A stretch of DNA of 64,000 bases, taken from NCBI GenBank assembly GCA_016213205.1, contig JACRAZ010000060.1, positions 62,001 through 126,000 on the forward strand. Direction: 5' to 3'. Below the pieces are notes generated by a model, which saw only the letters and a list, made by a program, of their open reading frames with translations, searched no databases and was not told the DNA's origin. The translations under genes and the position numbers were made by a program. Below, piece by piece: positions 58,675-64,000 of this stretch (the first letter of the stretch is position 1; every line of letters begins with the position of its first letter). This stretch comes from Burkholderiales bacterium (GTDB lineage: Bacteria; Pseudomonadota; Gammaproteobacteria; Burkholderiales; Burkholderiaceae_C).

Positions 58675-59178
58675 ATGAACGATGCCTCGGAAAGCGGGCG
58701 CGGGCTGGCCACACGCTGGCCGGAGACGATCGTGGCGGCGGTGCTGTTCGCGCTGGCGCTGCTGGTCATCGCGGACAGCCTGCGCGTGGGCCATGGGTGG
58801 GCCAGCGACGGGCCCCGTGCCGGCTACTTTCCCTTCTACATCGGCCTCGGGCTGGCGCTGACCAGCGGCGCGCTGCTGATCGGCCAGCTGCGGCGCTGGC
58901 GGCGCGACCAGCGGGTATTCGTCGGCCGCACCGAGGCTGCCGGGGTGTGGGCCGTGCTGTGGCCGATGGGCATCTATGTCGCGCTGATCGCCCCGCTGGG
59001 CATCTACCTGGCCTCGATCGTGCTGATCGCCTACTTCATGCGGCGCCATGGACGCTTTGCCTGGTGGATGACGGCGCTGGTGGCGGTGGCGGTGCCGGTG
59101 GTGCTGTTCCTGGTGTTCGAACGGTGGTTCACGGTGCCACTGCCCAAGGGCCCCATCGAGCGCTGGCTCGGCTTCTGA
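58675..59178 (+). CDS. tctB: TctB-like small membrane subunit of tripartite tricarboxylate transporter
   Basis: 167-residue membrane protein with four hydrophobic helices: ETIVAAVLFALALLVIADSL, YFPFYIGLGLALTSGALLIG, VLWPMGIYVALIAPLGIYLA and WWMTALVAVAVPVVLFLVFE. Short, poorly conserved TctB proteins have this layout and the FPF segment after helix 1. 29 bases after the second TctC and 10 bases before TctA. Start MNDASESGRG with AGGAGT upstream. Confidence 0.9.
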   Translation: MNDASESGRGLATRWPETIVAAVLFALALLVIADSLRVGHGWASDGPRAGYFPFYIGLGLALTSGALLIGQLRRWRRDQRVFVGRTEAAGVWAVLWPMGIYVALIAPLGIYLASIVLIAYFMRRHGRFAWWMTALVAVAVPVVLFLVFERWFTVPLPKGPIERWLGF

Positions 59179-59188
59179 AGGCAAACCG

Positions 59189-60715
59189 ATGGATGAAGTG
59201 AGCAACCTGCTGCACGGCTTCGCCGTCGCGGCCACCCTGCCCAACCTGGGCTTCATGCTGATCGGCATCACGCTGGGGGTGCTGATCGGCGTGCTGCCCG
59301 GGCTGGGGGGTGCCAACGGTGTGGCCATCCTGCTGCCGCTGACCTTCTCGATGAACCCGACCTCGGCGATCATCATGCTGTCGTGCATCTACTGGGGTGC
59401 CCTGTTCGGCGGCGCGATCACCTCGATCCTGTTCAACATCCCCGGCGAGCCCTGGTCGGTGGCCACCACCTTCGACGGATTCCCGATGGCCCAGCAGGGC
59501 CGCGCCGCGCAGGCGCTGACCACCGCCTTCACCTCGTCGTTCGTGGGCGCGCTGTTCGCGGTGATCCTGATCACCTTCCTCGCGCCGCTGCTGGCGAAGT
59601 TCGCGCTGAACTTCGGGCCAGCCGAGATGTTCGGGGTGCAGTTCCTCACCTTCTGCAGCTTCGTGGGCATGAGCAAGGAGCCGCCGCTCAAGACGCTGGC
59701 GGCCATGCTGCTGGGTTTTGCCCTGGCCGCGGTGGGCATGGACAGCGTCACCGGCCAGCTGCGCATGACCTACGGCACCACGGTGCTGCTGAAGGGCTTC
59801 GACTTCCTGATCGCGGTGATCGGCCTGTTCGGCATTGGCGAGATCCTGCTCACGATGGAGGAAGGCCTGGCCTTCAAGGGCCAGAGTGCCCGCATCAACC
59901 CGCGCGTGGTGTGGCAGACCTGGGGCCTGCTGTTGCGGCACTGGAAGACCTTCCTGCGCGCCACCGCCATCGGCTGCTGGATGGGCATCACGCCCGGCGG
60001 CGCCACGCCCGCCTCGTTCATGAGCTACGGCATGGCGCGCCGCCTGTCCAAGAACCCGGACAGCTTCGGCAAGGGCGCGATCGAAGGCGTGGTGGCGCCC
60101 GAGACCGCGGCGCACGCCGCCGGCACCTCGGCCCTGCTGCCGATGCTCACGCTGGGCATTCCCGGCTCGCCCACCGCGGCCGTGCTGCTGGGTGGCCTGC
60201 TGATCTGGGGCCTGCAGCCGGGGCCGATGCTGTTCATCGAGCAGAAGGACTTCGTCTGGGGCCTGATCGCCTCGATGTACCTGGGCAACATCGTCGGCCT
60301 GCTGGTGGTGCTGACCACCGTGCCCTGGTGGGCGGCGATCCTGCGCATCCCGTTCGCGGTGATCGCGCCGGTGATCATCGTCGTGTGCGCCATCGGCGCC
60401 TACACGGTGCACAGCTCGATGTTCGACGTGGTGATGATGCTGGTCTTCGGCGTCTTCGGTTACCTGTTCAAGAAGCTCAAGTACCCGCTCGCGCCGCTGG
60501 TGCTGGCGCTGGTGCTGGGCGACATGGCCGAGACCAACTTCCGCCAGTCGATGCTCTCGTCCCAGGGCAGCCTGTCGATCTTCTGGTCCGGGCCGCTGGT
60601 GGGCGCGCTGATGAGCCTGTCGCTGGTGCTGCTGCTGTGGCCGGTGATTCCCGCGCTCAAGCGCCACTACCGGGCGCGCGAGCGCGCCGCCGATGCCGGA
60701 GCCACTGCGCCATGA
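59189..60715 (+). CDS. tctA: TctA large membrane subunit of tripartite tricarboxylate transporter
   Basis: 508-residue permease with about twelve helices. Family signatures are GVLIGVLPGLGGANGVAILL, FGGAITSILFNIPGEPWSVA, CWMGITPGGATPASFMSYGM and MLTLGIPGSPTAAVLLGGLL, where the repeated PG-x-x-G and IPG loops are the substrate path. Works with TctB and the two TctC proteins. The stop overlaps the start of the ketopantoate-reductase-like gene (ATGA), joining transport with metabolism. Confidence 0.95.
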   Translation: MDEVSNLLHGFAVAATLPNLGFMLIGITLGVLIGVLPGLGGANGVAILLPLTFSMNPTSAIIMLSCIYWGALFGGAITSILFNIPGEPWSVATTFDGFPMAQQGRAAQALTTAFTSSFVGALFAVILITFLAPLLAKFALNFGPAEMFGVQFLTFCSFVGMSKEPPLKTLAAMLLGFALAAVGMDSVTGQLRMTYGTTVLLKGFDFLIAVIGLFGIGEILLTMEEGLAFKGQSARINPRVVWQTWGLLLRHWKTFLRATAIGCWMGITPGGATPASFMSYGMARRLSKNPDSFGKGAIEGVVAPETAAHAAGTSALLPMLTLGIPGSPTAAVLLGGLLIWGLQPGPMLFIEQKDFVWGLIASMYLGNIVGLLVVLTTVPWWAAILRIPFAVIAPVIIVVCAIGAYTVHSSMFDVVMMLVFGVFGYLFKKLKYPLAPLVLALVLGDMAETNFRQSMLSSQGSLSIFWSGPLVGALMSLSLVLLLWPVIPALKRHYRARERAADAGATAP

Positions 60716-61719
60716 AGTTCGCAATCGTCGGAGCCGGCGCCATCGGCGGCCTGCTGGGTGCACGGCTGGCGCAAGCCGGCGAAGAGGTGGTCTTCATCGC
60801 GCGCAACCAGAACCTGGCCGCGATCCAGGCGCACGGCTTCCGCCTGCAGCTCGAATACGGCAACACCCTTGAGGCCCCCACCGCCCGCGCCGTGCAGCAC
60901 ATGGCCGAGGCCGGGCCGCAGGACGTGGTGCTGCTCACCGTGAAGGCGCACCAAGTGCGCGAGCTGCTGCCCGACCTGCGCGCGCTGTTCGGCCCCCAGA
61001 CCCTGCTGGTGACCATGATCAACGGTGTGCCCTGGTGGTACTTCCAGCGCCTGGGCGGCCCGTTCGAAGGCCGCGTGCTCGACAGCGTGGACCCCGGCGG
61101 CGCACTGGCTGCGGCCATCGAGCCCGAGCGCATCATCGGCAGCGTGGTCTACCCGGCGGCCGAACTGGTGGCGCCAGGCGTCGTGCGCCTGATCGAAGGC
61201 AACCGCTTCACGCTGGGCGAGCTGGACGGCAGCCGCAGCGAACGCATCGAGGCCCTTTCGCAGGTGATGATGCGCGCCGGCTTCAAGGCCCCCGTCAGCC
61301 GCGACATCCGGGCCGAACTCTGGGTCAAGCTCTGGGGCAACCTGTGCTTCAACCCGATCTCGGCGCTCAGCCACGCCACGCTGGAAGACATCTGCCGTTT
61401 CGCGCCCACCCGGGCACTGGCCGCCGCAATGATGGCCGAGGCCCAGGCCCTGGCCCAGAAGCTGGGCGTGGAGTTCAAGCTCTCCATCGACAAGCGCATC
61501 GCCGGCGCCGAAGCCGTGGGCGCGCACAAGACCTCGATGCTGCAGGACGTGGAACGCGGCCGCGCGCTCGAGCTGGAGGCGCTGGTGGGCGCGGTGCTGG
61601 AACTGGGGCGCATCACCGACACGCCCACCCCCCACATAGAAGCGGTGTATGCCGTGACCGCCCTGCTCGCCCGCACCCTGCAGGCGCAGCACGGGCGGCT
61701 GGCCATCCAGGCGGTGTGA
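60712..61719 (+). CDS. Ketopantoate reductase family protein (PanE/ApbA-like)
   Basis: 335-residue NAD(P)H-dependent reductase. N-terminal Rossmann motif MKFAIVGAGAIGGLLGARLA, VLLTVKAHQV (substrate/cofactor contact Lys), MINGVPWWYF and a C-terminal helical domain with LWVKLWGNLCFNPISALSHA and GAHKTSMLQDVERGRALELE. The family includes true ketopantoate reductases but also enzymes for other 2-oxoacids. Its overlap with tctA suggests a catabolic reductase for the transported acid rather than pantothenate synthesis. Confidence 0.87.
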   Translation: MKFAIVGAGAIGGLLGARLAQAGEEVVFIARNQNLAAIQAHGFRLQLEYGNTLEAPTARAVQHMAEAGPQDVVLLTVKAHQVRELLPDLRALFGPQTLLVTMINGVPWWYFQRLGGPFEGRVLDSVDPGGALAAAIEPERIIGSVVYPAAELVAPGVVRLIEGNRFTLGELDGSRSERIEALSQVMMRAGFKAPVSRDIRAELWVKLWGNLCFNPISALSHATLEDICRFAPTRALAAAMMAEAQALAQKLGVEFKLSIDKRIAGAEAVGAHKTSMLQDVERGRALELEALVGAVLELGRITDTPTPHIEAVYAVTALLARTLQAQHGRLAIQAV

Positions 61720-61720
61720 G

Positions 61721-61735
61721 GCCGCCCGGGGCGGC
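61721..61735. other. Small GC hairpin after the ketopantoate-reductase-like gene
   Basis: GCCGC-CCGGG-GCGGC just after the stop codon, followed by TTGAG with no real U-run. A weak terminator or simply an RNA end stabiliser in the 84-base gap before gabD. Confidence 0.3.
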
Positions 61736-61803
61736 TTGAGCCTGCTCACACGGCGCCGCGGCCGGCGCAGTAGAGTTCGCTCCGAACCGCCTGGAGACAC
61801 CGC

Positions 61804-63282
61804 ATGGACATGAGCACCTCGCCGCTGGCGACCCTGAACGACCCCAGCCTGCTGAAGACCGACGCGTTGATCGGCGGCGAGTGGGTGGCCGGTGCGAGCC
61901 GCTTCGATGTGACCGACCCCGCCACCGGCCTGAAGCTGGCCGAGGTGGCCAACCTGGGGCCGGTGGATTGCCACAACGCCATCGTCGCTGCCGAGCGCGC
62001 CTGGAACCCCTGGCGCAACAAGACGGCCAAGGAACGGGCCGCGATCATGATGAAGTGGTTCGCGCTGCTGCACCAGCATGCCGATGACCTGGCCCGCATC
62101 ATGACCGCCGAGCAGGGCAAACCGCTGGCCGAGGCCCGTGGCGAGGCGGGCTACGGCGCCAGCTTCATCGAGTGGTTTGCCGAAGAGGCCAAGCGCGTCT
62201 ACGGCGAAACCATCCCCACCACCGACAACAACAAGCGCTACCTGGTCATCAAGCAGCCCATCGGCGTGTGCGCGGCGATCACGCCGTGGAACTTCCCGAT
62301 CGCGATGATCACCCGCAAGGTGGCGCCCGCGCTGGCCGCGGGTTGCCCGGTGGTGATCAAGCCCGCCGAGCAGACGCCGCTGTCGGCGCTGGCGGTGGCC
62401 GAACTCGCGCAGCGTGCCGGCATGCCCGCCGGCGTGCTGAACGTGATCAGCGCCGATGGCGAGAACTCGATCGAGATCGGAAAGGTGCTGTGCAGCAGCG
62501 ACGTGGTGCGCCACCTCTCGTTCACCGGCTCCACCGAGGTGGGCCGCATCCTCGCGCGCCAGTGCGCGCCGACGATCAAGAAGCTCAGCCTCGAGCTTGG
62601 CGGCAACGCGCCGTTCATCGTGTTCGACGATGCGGATCTCGACAGCGCCGTCGAGGGTGCCATGGTCAGCAAGTACCGCAACGCCGGCCAGACATGCGTC
62701 TGCGCGAACCGGCTGTACGTGCAGGATGGTGTCTACGACGCCTTCGTCGAGAAGCTCGCCGCCAAGGCCCAGGGCATCAAGGTGGGCAACGGCTTCGAGG
62801 CCGGGGTGAACCAGGGCCCGTTGATCGACGACCAGGCCATCGCCAAGGTGGAGGGCCACGTGGCCGATGCGGTGGCCAAGGGCGCACGCATCGTGGTGGG
62901 CGGCCAGCGCATCGGCGAGCGCTTCTACACGCCCACGGTGCTGGCCAATGTCACCGGCGAGATGCTGTGCGCGAAGGAGGAAACCTTCGGCCCGGTGGCG
63001 CCGGTGTTCCGGTTCAGCACCGAAGCCGAGGCCATCGAGATGGCCAATGCCACCGAGTTCGGCCTGGCCAGCTACTTCTACAGCCGCGACATCGGCCGCA
63101 TCTTCCGCGTCGGCGAGGCACTGGAGTACGGCATGGTCGGCATCAACACTGGGCTGATCTCGACCGCCGAAGTGCCGTTTGGCGGCGTCAAGCAATCCGG
63201 GCTGGGCCGCGAGGGCGCGCACCAGGGCATGGACGACTACGTCGAGATCAAGTACCTCTGCCTGGGCGACATCCTGAAGTAA
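61804..63282 (+). CDS. gabD: NAD(P)-dependent succinate-semialdehyde dehydrogenase
   Basis: 492-residue aldehyde dehydrogenase oxidising succinate semialdehyde (or a similar semialdehyde) to the acid. Catalytic C298 with adjacent C300 in NAGQTCVCANR, the redox-switch type pair of SSADH; general base E264 in LSLELGGNAPFIVF; NAD(P) loop FTGSTEVGR and PWNFPIAMITRKVAPALAAG. VPFGGVKQSGLGREGAHQGM near the end is the GabD signature. Start MDMSTSPLA at 61804 with GGAG seven bases upstream. Fits a route that ends in succinate after carboxylate uptake. Confidence 0.92.
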   Translation: MDMSTSPLATLNDPSLLKTDALIGGEWVAGASRFDVTDPATGLKLAEVANLGPVDCHNAIVAAERAWNPWRNKTAKERAAIMMKWFALLHQHADDLARIMTAEQGKPLAEARGEAGYGASFIEWFAEEAKRVYGETIPTTDNNKRYLVIKQPIGVCAAITPWNFPIAMITRKVAPALAAGCPVVIKPAEQTPLSALAVAELAQRAGMPAGVLNVISADGENSIEIGKVLCSSDVVRHLSFTGSTEVGRILARQCAPTIKKLSLELGGNAPFIVFDDADLDSAVEGAMVSKYRNAGQTCVCANRLYVQDGVYDAFVEKLAAKAQGIKVGNGFEAGVNQGPLIDDQAIAKVEGHVADAVAKGARIVVGGQRIGERFYTPTVLANVTGEMLCAKEETFGPVAPVFRFSTEAEAIEMANATEFGLASYFYSRDIGRIFRVGEALEYGMVGINTGLISTAEVPFGGVKQSGLGREGAHQGMDDYVEIKYLCLGDILK

Positions 63283-63365
63283 CGCCTGCGGCGCTCGCCT
63301 CGCGCTTGCGCCGCGAGGCCTTGGCGCGAAGCCGGGGTGGCAAGCGCGGCCAGGGGCCGCGACCC

Positions 63366-64000
63366 TCAGTCTTCGTCGTTGGCCGCCGGCATGCCGAGCG
63401 CGGGGCCGCGCGGCGCGGCGCCCCCCAGGCCTGCACCCGCGGCACCGGCGGCCTGGGCCAGGGCGCGGCGCAGCAGGCCATCGGCGTCCTTGCCGTGGGC
63501 CGGGTACTGGCCGACACCCACGCGCACGGCCAGGCTCATGTCCTGCCCGGCGACATTGAAGGGGCGCTGCAGCGCCTGCGCCAGCTTGCCCGCCACCCCA
63601 TCGGCCGCGGCCTGGTCGTCGATCCAGGCCAGCAGCACCGCGAAACTGTCGCCGCCGAGCGAGGCCACCACGTCACTGGCCCGCAGGCCGGATCGCAGGC
63701 GCACGGCGGCCTTGCGCCGCAGCACATTGGCCGATTCGGTGCCCAGGCGCGCCTCGGCCACCCCCAGCCCCTCCAGCCGCACCGCGAGCACCGCCATCGC
63801 CGCGGGCTCGCGCTCGCGCAGCGCCAGCAGGTGGGTCATGTGTTCCATCAGCTGCGCATGGTTGGGCAGGCCGGTGGCCAGATCGGTGGCATAGGCCTTG
63901 CGCGCCGCGCGCTCGGCCCGCTTGCGTTCTACCGCCATGCGCGCCACCCGTGCCAGGGTTTCGGGCGCGGCCTCGCGCCGGGGCAGCACCTCCTGCACGC
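63366..64000 (-). CDS. GGDEF-like domain protein, degenerate signature (partial, N-terminus beyond right edge)
   Basis: The frame runs from the right edge to the stop at 63366, at least 210 residues. A basic coiled region (AVERKRAERAARKAY) is followed by ATDLATGLPNHAQLMEHM, matching the start of GGDEF domains (D-x-L-T-G-L-x-N). The active-site loop reads VASLGGDSFAVLL, so the GG(D/E)EF motif has Ser in place of Glu and diguanylate cyclase activity is doubtful. The end is Ala/Gly-rich. A sensor or receiver domain probably lies upstream, outside the window. Converges on gabD. Confidence 0.8.
   Translation of the reverse strand, partial: VQEVLPRREAAPETLARVARMAVERKRAERAARKAYATDLATGLPNHAQLMEHMTHLLALREREPAAMAVLAVRLEGLGVAEARLGTESANVLRRKAAVRLRSGLRASDVVASLGGDSFAVLLAWIDDQAAADGVAGKLAQALQRPFNVAGQDMSLAVRVGVGQYPAHGKDADGLLRRALAQAAGAAGAGLGGAAPRGPALGMPAANDED

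Overview
The window is GC-rich, densely packed bacterial chromosome with 53 supportable protein genes, no RNA genes, no insertion sequences and no gene-free stretch above about 210 bases. Several features point to a betaproteobacterium of the order Burkholderiales, probably near the Rubrivivax/Leptothrix/Ideonella lineage. These are the Bug-type TctC proteins with TctB/TctA, a BamC-DapA neighbourhood, a UbiM-like hydroxylase, a Kor-type 2-oxoacid oxidoreductase with its own NAD(P)H module, and an intergenic repeat typical of that order. This placement is inferred from recalled family knowledge, not from a search.

Layout. 1-2.3 kb (minus): a histone-deacetylase-like hydrolase followed by a TonB-dependent receptor cut by the left edge. 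2.4-7.5 kb (plus): a MoxR ATPase / DUF58 / TgpA-like transglutaminase triad with overlapping stop and start codons, then an MltB-type lytic transglycosylase. 7.5-8.5 kb (minus): a DUF808 membrane protein. 8.5-21.3 kb (minus): one co-directional run. It starts with an EamA transporter and ComEC, then a five-gene cassette of circularly permuted ATP-grasp, alpha-E, transglutaminase-DUF2126, an ATP-grasp/alpha-E fusion and a second transglutaminase. This cassette is the most interesting system here: a predicted peptide-ligation/peptide-cleavage pathway whose product I know of nobody having defined.

21.4-28 kb: RidA-like and DsbB (plus), a proline-dehydrogenase-like protein and a FemAB/CelD-like acyltransferase (minus), a second such acyltransferase, a UbiM-like hydroxylase and a HopA1-family-like protein (plus). 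28-32.8 kb (minus): a three-gene Kor-type 2-oxoacid:acceptor oxidoreductase. 33-38.8 kb (minus): ParE, GNAT, a soluble lytic transglycosylase and ParC. 39-43 kb (plus): MFS transporter, a 42-residue membrane peptide, methyltransferase, DapA and BamC. These converge on an Ala/Pro-rich lipoprotein at a shared terminator. 43.5-45.1 kb (minus): a RoxA-like ribosomal oxygenase and a conserved hypothetical, opposite a SlyD-like FKBP. 45.7-52.1 kb (minus): GNAT, dienelactone hydrolase-like, TlpA-like, transglutaminase, UPF0149/SEC-C protein, LepB, CoaBC and Dut. 52.2-54.9 kb (minus): AlaS. 55-63.3 kb (plus): an AAE3-like CoA ligase, two tandem TctC-type binding proteins, TctB, TctA, a ketopantoate-reductase-like enzyme and a succinate-semialdehyde dehydrogenase; this looks like a carboxylate uptake and catabolism region. 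The right edge cuts a GGDEF-like protein with a degenerate signature.

Functionally the window mixes core genes (parC, parE, alaS, dapA, bamC, lepB, coaBC, dut) with accessory modules. Four separate transglutaminase-fold proteins within 50 kb, two of them with ATP-grasp partners, is the clearest unusual theme.
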